A stretch of DNA of 14,283 nt from Pleurocapsa sp. MO_226.B13 (GTDB lineage Bacteria > Cyanobacteriota > Cyanobacteriia > Cyanobacteriales > Xenococcaceae), in contig JASJEI010000162.1 of NCBI GenBank assembly GCA_030064795.1, positions 1-14,283 of the forward strand, written 5' to 3'. Both the position numbers and the translations under genes were made by a program. Positions 8,197 through 14,230 of this stretch are shown here, one piece after another. Below the pieces are notes generated by a model. It saw only the letters and a program-made list of their open reading frames with translations. It was not told the DNA's origin and did no database searches. Every line of letters starts with the position of its first letter. The stretch's first letter is position 1.

Positions 8197-9369
8197 CTAG
8201 CAACATACCAAAGGAGGCATCAAACGGCAGATAACCTGTTTTAAAACCATTGCCGTCCAGTCTATATCTTCTTTAGTAGTATCTCTGCCTAAAGTCAAAC
8301 GAATACCCCTTTTAGCAGCATTAGCATCGTAACCCATCGCCAATAAAGTAGGACTCGGATTGAGTTTGCCACTATGACAAGCCGAACCAGCACTAATGCC
8401 AATTCCTGCTAAGTTTAACTGACGCACGATGGTTTTTCCCGTTATGTCTTGAGCTTGAGCAGCAAAGCGATCGCTTAAAATTAAACTGACGTGATGGGGT
8501 AAACGATAAAGTCTGTCTCCTGTAGTTTCCAAGCAGGGATAATCTGCCAAAAGATCGAACAGGCGATCGCGTAATTCTCTTTGACGACTGGCTTCGGTTT
8601 TGATTTCCGCTGCTGCCAATTCTGCTGCTACGCCAAAAGCGGCGATCGCAGGAACGGCTTGTGTTCCCGAACGGGTTTTCAGTTCTTGTCCTCCACCGCC
8701 TAGCAATGGTACGAGTTTAACTCCAGTACGAATATATAAGGCTCCTGCACCCTGCATACCATAAATTTTGTGAGCAGAGAGAGAGAGTAAATCTATATCC
8801 AACTGCTGTACGTCGATTGGTAAACGTCCTGCTACCTGTACGGCATCGGTGTGGAATAAGCAGCCGTGTTCCTTAGCGATCTTTGCCAATCTTTCTATGG
8901 GCTGTACTGTACCAACTTCACTTTGCCCATAGATAATTGAGACTAACACCGTATTCTCTTGTAAAGCAGTCTGAAGGTCTAGGGGATTAACTCTACCATA
9001 TTTATTGACTGGCAGTCTGGTTACTTGCCAACCCCACTGTTCTAAAAGTTTGGCTGGTTCGTTAATTGCAGAATGTTCGACGCTAGAAATAATTATGTGT
9101 TGGGGTGTGGAATATTGCCTAGCTATCCCCAGAATGGCTAAATTATCGGCTTCTGTCCCCCCAGAGGTAAAAACAATTGATTCAGGATTAAAAGCGTTTA
9201 ATAGACCTGCTACCTGCATTCTAGCTGTTTCTAAAACTGTTGCCGATCTATTTCCCCAGTCGTGAAGGCTGGAAGGATTACCCCACTGTTGTAGCAAGAC
9301 AGCTTGGGCTGTTGCGATCGCTTCTGAGCGGGGTTTGGTTGTTGCACTGTTGTCTAAATAAATTTGCAT
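8197..9369 (-). CDS. Cysteine desulfurase, NifS/IscS type
   Basis: A PLP-dependent class V aminotransferase-fold enzyme of 390 residues that takes sulfur from cysteine, leaving alanine and an enzyme persulfide for Fe-S clusters and other thio-cofactors. Counting from ATG 9369: IYLDNSATTKPR (3-14), TSGGTEADNLAI (68-79), SSVEHSAIN (95-103, His99 stacking on PLP), HTDAVQ (173-178, Asp175), SLSAHKIYG (196-204, Lys201 binding PLP) and the sulfur-accepting loop GSACHSG with Cys331. The usual NNEIGT is YGQSEVGT here. The open frame reaches back to ATG 9459, but the extra 30 residues precede the universal MxIYLDNxATT start, so 9369 is chosen. Cyanobacteria usually have several NifS-like paralogues, so no exact symbol is given. 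It lies 120 bases upstream of the CysQ-type gene on the same strand and may share its transcript. Confidence 0.95.
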   Translation of the reverse strand: MQIYLDNSATTKPRSEAIATAQAVLLQQWGNPSSLHDWGNRSATVLETARMQVAGLLNAFNPESIVFTSGGTEADNLAILGIARQYSTPQHIIISSVEHSAINEPAKLLEQWGWQVTRLPVNKYGRVNPLDLQTALQENTVLVSIIYGQSEVGTVQPIERLAKIAKEHGCLFHTDAVQVAGRLPIDVQQLDIDLLSLSAHKIYGMQGAGALYIRTGVKLVPLLGGGGQELKTRSGTQAVPAIAAFGVAAELAAAEIKTEASRQRELRDRLFDLLADYPCLETTGDRLYRLPHHVSLILSDRFAAQAQDITGKTIVRQLNLAGIGISAGSACHSGKLNPSPTLLAMGYDANAAKRGIRLTLGRDTTKEDIDWTAMVLKQVICRLMPPLVCC

Positions 9370-9566
9370 ACAGTTATAGTCACCGAACGTGATGAGAAAG
9401 TAATTGCGAGCTAACCTTAAAGTGTTAACCGTCCGAATTGAGCATTCGTCAATTGTCAACTAAGTTGAGTTATCTTTCTCTTACTAAATTTTATTTTCTC
9501 CTGTCAAAGCAACTTTATGCTACTTACGTTAGATATATTTTTTTTCCTACCTGCTTCTGATTGGGA

Positions 9567-9950
9567 TTAAATTCTACCTGGTTTGACCACATTGTAGTCC
9601 TCATGAGAAACTACAGCTTCAGGAGACAAAAACCGACCGCGATCGCGACACAACAAACGATAATTACGGTTGATCGGAATACTAATCACAAAACGGTTAT
9701 GGCGTAATCTCTTACCGCGAAAGACTCGATAATCTGGTTCTTCTGCTAGCCGTTGGATAATGTGTCTAGATTTGAGAACCACATTTTTAGGTAAATTTCT
9801 CAGATCGATTGAGTCTCGATCGAAGCTTGCTTCCCAATCTTGTTTTCGCTTTTGTCTTTGTTCCCAGACAACATTTGCTTGAGCGCAGCGATGGCAAATT
9901 TGTCCAAAACCCTTGTGTCCACAGGAAAACTTCTTCTTTCTCCGAACCAT
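9567..9950 (-). CDS. Zinc-ribbon protein with RelE-like C-terminal region
   Basis: A 127-residue basic protein; ATG 9950 is preferred over the in-frame GTG 9956 because GAGG lies ten bases ahead of it. The N-terminus has CGHKGFGQICHRC (10-22), a C-x-H-x6-C-x2-C pattern that should bind one zinc ion (C10, H12, C19, C22). A charged helix follows (about 28-46). Residues 50-125 read LRNLPKNVVLKSRHIIQRL, Y..FRGKRL, NRFVISIPINRNYRLL, EAVVSHEDYNVVKPG. The order helix, helix, strands with a central YRLL resembles the RelE/ParE toxin fold; this is my structural inference. I recall the family as conserved across cyanobacteria and annotated only as zinc-binding (possibly DUF7682). No antitoxin-like partner is adjacent, so a housekeeping RNA- or ribosome-related role is as likely as a toxin. 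The desulfurase follows after about 200 bases. Confidence 0.85.
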   Translation of the reverse strand: MVRRKKKFSCGHKGFGQICHRCAQANVVWEQRQKRKQDWEASFDRDSIDLRNLPKNVVLKSRHIIQRLAEEPDYRVFRGKRLRHNRFVISIPINRNYRLLCRDRGRFLSPEAVVSHEDYNVVKPGRI

Positions 9951-10398
9951 AACCACGTAACCTCGCGCTTGCTAATGTGTATTTTATTCCTCAGTTTTTG
10001 ATAATTAGCTGTTCTTCGCTTGATTAGCCAACTGTAATTTGGGAAGCTATACTAAATTGATTCAAGCTAATTATCTTGTTGAATCATAACGGCTTAAATA
10101 TTTTTCTCAATTTTTCAGTTTATCTGATTTTCCCCCGATCTCATAGCTTGATGAGCCGATCGCACATTTTTTCCTCTTAAAGATAAATTTAAGAAACTAC
10201 ATTTATCTTGTGAAGTATTTTTAAAAATTATTCTTCATTGCCAAAAATACTGGAAAAGAGGCATCATCAACTATCAATTGTTAATAACTACCGAGGGGAG
10301 AAATCACAACATTCTGTTAAAAAAAATGCAGCAATTGCTACAAACTATGAGATTCATGTCGCAAAATATATAGAGCAATTACAGATGGAGTAAGGAAA
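9951..10398. other. Divergent intergenic region upstream of ycf66
   Basis: An AT-rich stretch between the zinc-ribbon gene (minus) and ycf66 (plus), presumably carrying both promoters and 5' leaders. I see no open frame longer than about 16 codons with a start and no tRNA or recognisable riboswitch. Near the ycf66 start, GGAG (10387-10390) and AAGGA (10392-10396) give a good ribosome binding site. Confidence 0.5.
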
Positions 10399-11643
10399 AT
10401 GCTGTCATACGCCCTAGCGATCGCCGTAGCCTCATGTAGTTTAGTACTATTCTCAACCGCTTTTTTCATGTCGGATATTCATAGCCAAGATGACTTTTTA
10501 TGGAGTGGAGTCGGATTATTTTATGCTTTAGTATTATGGTACTGCGCTAGAAATATTACTGGTGCAGTTCTGTTAGGACAAGCAGCAGTAACAACTTTAT
10601 TAGTTTCTTATAGTTGGCAAACTCTAAAATTAAGAAAAGCAGTGGCTAATTCCCCCGAAGCCGAGGGAATTGATAGTTTTTCGCTATTAAAAGCAATTAG
10701 TAGTTTATTGAAGCGAAATCAGCCTCAATCTCAACCAGAAGCTACCAACCCCCCTACGACAATCTCTCCCAAAGTAACAGAAACAGAAATAGCTATTCCT
10801 GACGAGACTGCTACAGATGATGCATCCCCAGAGTCTGCAAGTCAGACTCCTGATTCTCAGGACGATCCTCAAACAACGGTCATCTCCGAGACAAAAGTCG
10901 ATACTAAAACTATTGCTGAGCCTAAAACAGAAACGACAGATGTTCAACCAGCGATCGCCGAGCAGATAACAAATCCTGAAGCAAAAGTTACTGTTGAAGT
11001 TGTAGAAAAAGAACCAGTCAAAACTGAAAGTAGTGAATTAGATGATACGAGGGATGCTGTTGAGGGCGATCGGGTTGTAGAGAAAGTAGAAAATAGTTCT
11101 CCTCAAGTTGTCGAGCCAATAGGAACGACTGAAGAGGCAAAAGAGGCAAAAGATCAGTCTGAGGAATCTAAAACTGAGATCCCATCCGAGCCAGAAACCG
11201 CTTTCGTTGATGTGGAGAAAGCAGAAAATAGTTCTCCTCAAGTTGTCGAGCAAATAGGAACGACTGAAGAGGCAAAAGATCCGTCTGAGAAATCTAAAAC
11301 TGAGATCCCATCCGAGCCAGAAACCGCTGCGGTTGATGCCGAACCAGCAAATGCGATCGCCTCAGAAAATCAAGAACAGCCAAATATCTCTCTCGACGAT
11401 TCCGAATCAGAATCTACAACTAATTCTCATGAAATAAAAACAGAAGTTCGCTCAACTACTGTTGAAACCAAAGTAGATACTTTAGATTCTTTAGAGACGG
11501 TAGAAGTTGCTGAAGTATTAGAAGCACTCCCAGAAGATTTGTCTGCTAACCGCAATCGCGATCGAGAGAATATTATTGAAGTAACTTCTACTCAAATCGA
11601 TATAACTACTGAACAAATCGATCCTAATTCCAAAGAAGAATAA
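10399..11643 (+). CDS. ycf66: Ycf66 family protein with long acidic tail
   Basis: The N-terminus is a clear Ycf66 domain: MLSYALAIAVASCSLVLFST (1-20), DDFLWSGVGLFYALVLWYCA (31-50) and ITGAVLLGQAAVTTLLVSYS (53-72), forming three membrane segments at about 2-24, 33-50 and 54-72. Ycf66 occurs in cyanobacteria and in some plastid genomes; its function is not known. Residues 80-414 form a long, low-complexity, Glu/Ser/Thr/Pro-rich and probably disordered tail, much longer than the membrane part. Within it, residues 227-271 and 272-313 are near-identical copies, so the tail has grown by recent duplication. If the N-terminus is cytoplasm-facing or lumenal cannot be told. A good Shine-Dalgarno (GGAG, nine bases before ATG) supports the start. 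It is transcribed alone; no plus-strand terminator with a T-run is seen behind it. Confidence 0.92.
   Translation: MLSYALAIAVASCSLVLFSTAFFMSDIHSQDDFLWSGVGLFYALVLWYCARNITGAVLLGQAAVTTLLVSYSWQTLKLRKAVANSPEAEGIDSFSLLKAISSLLKRNQPQSQPEATNPPTTISPKVTETEIAIPDETATDDASPESASQTPDSQDDPQTTVISETKVDTKTIAEPKTETTDVQPAIAEQITNPEAKVTVEVVEKEPVKTESSELDDTRDAVEGDRVVEKVENSSPQVVEPIGTTEEAKEAKDQSEESKTEIPSEPETAFVDVEKAENSSPQVVEQIGTTEEAKDPSEKSKTEIPSEPETAAVDAEPANAIASENQEQPNISLDDSESESTTNSHEIKTEVRSTTVETKVDTLDSLETVEVAEVLEALPEDLSANRNRDRENIIEVTSTQIDITTEQIDPNSKEE
11077..11337 (+). repeat. Tandem in-frame duplication in the ycf66 tail
   Basis: Copy 1 is 11077-11211 (135 bp) and copy 2 is 11212-11337 (126 bp). They differ by about eight substitutions and one in-frame 9-bp deletion (GAGGCAAAA is present twice in copy 1, once in copy 2). 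Both begin at a Val-Glu-Lys codon triplet and contain ENSSPQVVE, GTTEEA and SKTEIPSEPETA. High DNA identity, not just protein similarity, means the duplication is recent or being homogenised. Confidence 0.9.
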
Positions 11644-11679
11644 ACCAAATTTAAGATTAATACCATCGAGATTGAAACT

Positions 11680-11701
11680 AAAAAGGTGGGCATCGCCCAC
11701 C
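11680..11701 (-). terminator. Intrinsic terminator of the MshEN-like gene
   Basis: On the minus strand GGTGGGC, loop GAT, GCCCACC form a perfect 7-bp GC-rich stem (11701 down to 11685) followed by five T (11684-11680). It lies about 42 bases after the stop at 11744. The plus strand has the same hairpin behind ycf66 but lacks a following T-run, so it is mainly a minus-strand terminator that may block convergent transcription. Confidence 0.85.
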
Positions 11702-11743
11702 CCAATAATAGTTTCTTTAATTAATAGTTAATTACTTCTTGAT

Positions 11744-12247
11744 TTAAAAGCCGGTTATTTTCTCGGTAGACATTGTTACCCAGTAGGTAATATCGTCTTT
11801 AGTTATGCTTTTTTTGTTTGTACGTGGTTTTTTCTGAATAATCTTTGGCGAATTGTTTAACTGTGAAGGGAACAAATTTTGGACAAAGAAATCGACCGTA
11901 TTGGGTTTAATTAAACCTTGTTTAACAGCAATATCTCCAAAGCGAAGTTGATGTTTGTGCTGCTCTAAAAGAATTACTTTGATATCTTGCTCGGTTAACA
12001 GTCCAGCTTTTTGTAAATAAAAGCCAATGGGATGGTCTATTCTCTTATTAACCAATTTGAACCATTCATGAACAAAAAAATCTGCTGTATCTTGCTTAAT
12101 CCATCCTCGCAACGCCAATATTTCGCCCAAGCGCATATCCTGATAATAGGTTTGATCTCTAAGGGCTACTTCTAGCTGTGGACTGTTAATTAAGCCAGCT
12201 TCTTGTAAAATTTCTCCTATAGGCTTAAAGGTAATAAATTTCGACAT
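11744..12247 (-). CDS. Protein with two MshEN-like repeats (GspE N-terminal type)
   Basis: A 167-residue protein from ATG 12247. It is built from two similar halves. Half 1 (about 9-58) has PIGEILQEAGLINSPQLEVA, a DQ at 31-32, RLGEILALRGWI and TADFFV. Half 2 (about 73-122) has PIGFYLQKAGLL, LLEQ, RFGDIAVKQGLI and TVDFFV. This LGxxLxxxGLIxxxxLxxxLxxQ, spacer, (R)LGxxLxxxG pattern is that of MshEN domains, found at the N-terminus of GspE/PilB-type ATPases, where some bind cyclic di-GMP. No ATPase domain follows; after about 130 there is a basic linker and a short tail. Only the second motif of each half keeps the leading Arg, so nucleotide binding is uncertain. It could be a stand-alone adaptor for type IV pilus or signalling proteins; this is inference. 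It sits 154 bases downstream of the S-formylglutathione hydrolase and ends in a strong terminator. Confidence 0.85.
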   Translation of the reverse strand: MSKFITFKPIGEILQEAGLINSPQLEVALRDQTYYQDMRLGEILALRGWIKQDTADFFVHEWFKLVNKRIDHPIGFYLQKAGLLTEQDIKVILLEQHKHQLRFGDIAVKQGLIKPNTVDFFVQNLFPSQLNNSPKIIQKKPRTNKKSITKDDITYWVTMSTEKITGF

Positions 12248-12308
12248 AAGAGATATTAAAAACAGTGATAGATTTTAAAAAGATATTTATATTAGTTAAG
12301 ATAATTAT

Positions 12309-12333
12309 AAGTTAACCAATAATTGGCTAACTT
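12309..12333 (-). other. Hairpin between the formylglutathione hydrolase and MshEN-like genes
   Basis: On the minus strand AAGTTAGCCAA, loop TTA, TTGGTTAACTT gives an 11-bp stem with one G-U pair. No T-run follows, so it is not a standard terminator. It sits about 60 bases upstream of the ATG at 12247 and 70 bases after the stop of the previous gene. It may be a leader structure, an operator or a weak processing/termination site. A second short palindrome, AAACAAG-T-CTTGTTT, lies at 12353-12367. Confidence 0.4.
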
Positions 12334-12401
12334 GGGTAAAGTTTTTATCAAGAAACAAGTCTTGTTTTGCCAGAGTTTATGTTTTCATGGCGATCGCTTA
12401 T

Positions 12402-13253
12402 CTATTTATTCAAATACACTGCATGATGATCAATATGATCCTTTATAAAACTACTGATCATAAAGTAGCTGTGATCGTATCCCGTTTGCCAGCGTAAATT
12501 TAATTTTTGTCCTGCTTGTTGACAAGCTTGCTGAAAGTTTTCAGGTAATAACTGTTGCTGCTGATAGAATGTATCCTCAGTTCCTTGATCGATTAAAATT
12601 GTTGAATCTAACTGGGACTGTTTAATTAATTCGCTAGCATCATACTCAGTCCACCTATGGCGATCGCTACCCAAATAGGCAGTAAAAAGTTTATCTCCCC
12701 AAGGACAATTCATCGGTGCTGCAATAGGTGCAAATGCTGATACAGATAAATATTGCTGAGGATTTTTTAAGGCACAAATTAATGCCCCATGTCCTCCCAT
12801 TGAATGTCCAAAAATACTCTCTCTATCTGGTTTAACGGGAAAATTATTCTTGATTAATTCTGGTAACTCTCGGATAATATAGCTATACATTTGATAGTGT
12901 TTTTGCCAAGGTTCAATAGTAGCATCTACATAAAAACTCGCACCACTACCCAAGTCCCAATCATCGTCCTCTCCTGGTATTCCCGTATTACGAGGGCTTG
13001 TATCGGGAACAACCAACATAATTCCTAATTCAGCAGCATATTGTTGCGCGCCAGCTTTGGTAATAAAGTTTTCTTCAGTACAGGTTAAACCAGAAAGATA
13101 GTAAAGAATTGGTACCGATCTCGATCCTGCTTGGGGAGGGAGATAAACTGCAAAATTCATCTCACTCTGACAACTCTGAGAATAATGACTGTAGTATGCT
13201 ACCATACCATCAAAACAACGAGATTGGGATTTTAGATTGAGAGATTGGGACAT
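12402..13253 (-). CDS. fghA: S-formylglutathione hydrolase
   Basis: A 283-residue cytoplasmic alpha/beta-hydrolase (esterase D family) that hydrolyses S-formylglutathione to formate and glutathione, the second step of glutathione-dependent formaldehyde detoxification after class III alcohol dehydrogenase. Family landmarks are all present: LYYLSGLTCTEENF (50-63, Cys58), DTSPRNTGIPGEDDDWDLG (84-102), GASFYVDAT (104-112), the nucleophile elbow GHSMGGHGAL (149-158, Ser151), DQGTEDTF (222-229, Asp227) and GYDHSYFMI (258-266, His261), giving a complete Ser-Asp-His triad. Length is normal for the family. ATG 13253 has AGG four bases ahead. The dehydrogenase gene is not in this window; upstream by 29 bases on the same strand is a small membrane protein, so the two are probably co-transcribed. 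The symbol follows common use (also called frmB/yeiG in enterobacteria). Confidence 0.96.
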   Translation of the reverse strand: MSQSLNLKSQSRCFDGMVAYYSHYSQSCQSEMNFAVYLPPQAGSRSVPILYYLSGLTCTEENFITKAGAQQYAAELGIMLVVPDTSPRNTGIPGEDDDWDLGSGASFYVDATIEPWQKHYQMYSYIIRELPELIKNNFPVKPDRESIFGHSMGGHGALICALKNPQQYLSVSAFAPIAAPMNCPWGDKLFTAYLGSDRHRWTEYDASELIKQSQLDSTILIDQGTEDTFYQQQQLLPENFQQACQQAGQKLNLRWQTGYDHSYFMISSFIKDHIDHHAVYLNK

Positions 13254-13282
13254 TGTACCTAGGGCATTGCTGTTCTAGAAAA

Positions 13283-13636
13283 TCATAAACTAGAAGCAAT
13301 ACTCTGGGCTAGTTCGGCAAATGCGAATCTAAAAAAGAAGTAAGCGTCCCAAACAATGTAGCTATACAATGCCATTAAGGTGACAGTGATAGATATTTTT
13401 TTAGTTGTAGGTGTTCCTTGACTGACATAAGCCAACCAATAAATTACAAACGGTGTGGTTAAATAGCAAAAAAATCCATAACCCAAAGCTTTTAAAATTA
13501 CTTCAAGTAATTTGTAATCAATACTATGGGATATTTTGATAATGATTAACAGAGATAATATGCCAGCAATGAACTGGACAATGCTGTTTTTGAGCAATAA
13601 GCAGAGAATACTTTTGTTGTCTGGGGAATTTTTCAC
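13283..13636 (-). CDS. Small three-TM membrane protein, function unknown
   Basis: A 117-residue hydrophobic protein starting at GTG 13636, in frame with no better ATG at the N-terminus. Predicted membrane segments are at about 10-34, 45-71 and 81-105. A short polar loop SQGTPTTKK (72-80) joins the last two, and a short amphipathic tail follows. I do not recognise the family and see no catalytic or ligand-binding motif. It lies 29 bases upstream of the S-formylglutathione hydrolase in the same direction, which suggests one transcript; whether it has a role connected with formaldehyde or glutathione is unknown. A TATAAT box within a dyad lies about 70 bases upstream (13690-13709). The start has no clear Shine-Dalgarno. 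Confidence 0.75.
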   Translation of the reverse strand: MKNSPDNKSILCLLLKNSIVQFIAGILSLLIIIKISHSIDYKLLEVILKALGYGFFCYLTTPFVIYWLAYVSQGTPTTKKISITVTLMALYSYIVWDAYFFFRFAFAELAQSIASSL

Positions 13637-13689
13637 GATCTGAAATTAACTCTCTTGTCTTTTCAAGTAGAGTCTTTTTGTAATGTTTT

Positions 13690-13709
13690 TATAATATTAC
13701 GTAATTATA
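13690..13709 (-). promoter_or_regulatory. Candidate -10 box inside a dyad, upstream of the membrane-protein/fghA pair
   Basis: The minus strand has a consensus TATAAT (13709-13704). It overlaps a perfect 10-bp palindrome ATTACGTAAT (13696-13705) and is mirrored by ATTATA at 13695-13690, so the whole 20 bp is dyad-like. No TTGACA-type -35 is found at the right distance, which fits an activator-dependent promoter but also chance in AT-rich DNA. Confidence 0.3.
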
Positions 13710-13794
13710 TCTAAGTGTTTATATTTAGTATTTAAAGAATCAAACAAGTTTAATTGCCTGACTTTGTAGATATTATGTATTTGTCATGAAATAT

Positions 13795-13837
13795 AAAAAA
13801 ACTGAACCCCAAAAGGCAATTTTCCACAGGAGTTCAG
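13795..13837 (-). terminator. Intrinsic terminator for a minus-strand transcript entering from the right
   Basis: On the minus strand CTGAACTCC and GGGGTTCAG form a 9-bp stem (one G-U pair) around an 18-base loop, followed directly by seven T (13801-13795). No protein gene lies upstream of it on the minus strand within the window, so it ends either an RNA made from 13838-14283 or a gene beyond the right edge. Confidence 0.65.
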
Positions 13838-13977
13838 CTAGAAATGAGAGGAGATTAATTTTTTGGTCTATTTATCCATAGCAATCCTATTGGAGTTTTA
13901 AAAACTTAAACAGAGATTGGATAGGATGAAGCCTGATTGACTGACAAAACCTCTAAAACATTTGATTTTTCGTAGTA

Positions 13978-14151
13978 GCGTGGCAAGCCTAAAATAGTGC
14001 AATAAATTCAACTGAACAACGCCAAACAAATAACTCTCTTTGCGCCTTTGCGCCTTTGCGCATTTGCCCCCGTATGCGATGGGGACTCGTCCTCGTCGCT
14101 TTGAGGATAAACGAGAGACAAATCTAATGCCTCAAATTAAGCTTGCCACGC
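13978..14151. repeat. 11-bp inverted repeat flanking a 152-bp segment
   Basis: GCGTGGCAAGC (13978-13988) and its exact inverse GCTTGCCACGC (14141-14151); the match extends to 14 of 16 positions. The interior contains the 8-bp tandem repeat, a CCCC...GGGG hairpin near 14067-14084 and a TTTGAGG/CCTCAAA pair (14100-14106, 14130-14136). It could be a small non-autonomous element or a folded RNA; no target-site duplication is obvious. Confidence 0.5.
14039..14070 (+). repeat. 8-bp tandem repeat, four units
   Basis: The units are TTTGCGCC, TTTGCGCC, TTTGCGCA and TTTGCCCC, two exact and two degenerate. Short tandem repeats with CTTTGCGCC-like units are common in cyanobacterial intergenic DNA (known from that group in general). 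Confidence 0.85.
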
Positions 14152-14153
14152 CA

Positions 14154-14230
14154 GTAGGTTGGGAAGCGCGAAGCGCGTAACCCAACGAAAGTATGTCCTG
14201 TGTTGGGTTTCATCCTTCAACCCAACCTAC
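14154..14230. repeat. GTAGGTTGGG-type palindromic intergenic element
   Basis: The outer arms GTAGGTTGGG (14154-14163) and CCCAACCTAC (14221-14230) are perfect inverted copies. Inside are two smaller hairpins: GTTGGG...CCCAAC (14158-14175) around a GAAGCGCGAAGCGCG-like core, and GTTGGGTTT...TCAACCCAAC near 14202-14225. Closely similar GTAGGTTGGGTT...AACCCAAC sequences are very abundant in many cyanobacterial genomes as dispersed palindromic repeats, probably non-autonomous mobile elements. Confidence 0.7.

Noticed and set aside
9005..9265. Plus-strand open frame of 86 codons
   Set aside because: It lies wholly antisense inside the cysteine desulfurase, whose motifs are unmistakable, and its protein has no family character.
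9502..9507. Perfect TTGACA on the minus strand upstream of the desulfurase
   Set aside because: No acceptable -10 box lies 15-19 bases downstream, so I do not call a promoter.
9567..9950. Toxin of a classical type II toxin-antitoxin pair
   Set aside because: No antitoxin-sized partner frame is found directly upstream or downstream, and the zinc ribbon is not typical of such toxins.
10705..11700. Three short minus-strand open frames (about 60-80 codons)
   Set aside because: They are antisense to the acidic tail of ycf66; the Phe/Leu/Arg-rich translations are what the complement of Glu/Lys/Ser codons produces. Two share sequence only because the tail is duplicated.
13786..13881. Plus-strand 31-codon open frame starting MKYKKTEPQ
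   Set aside because: It runs through the terminator hairpin, has no ribosome site and no resemblance to known small photosystem or cytochrome subunits.
14039..14070. Possible CRISPR array
   Set aside because: The repeat is only 8 bp and the units are contiguous without spacers; no cas gene is present.
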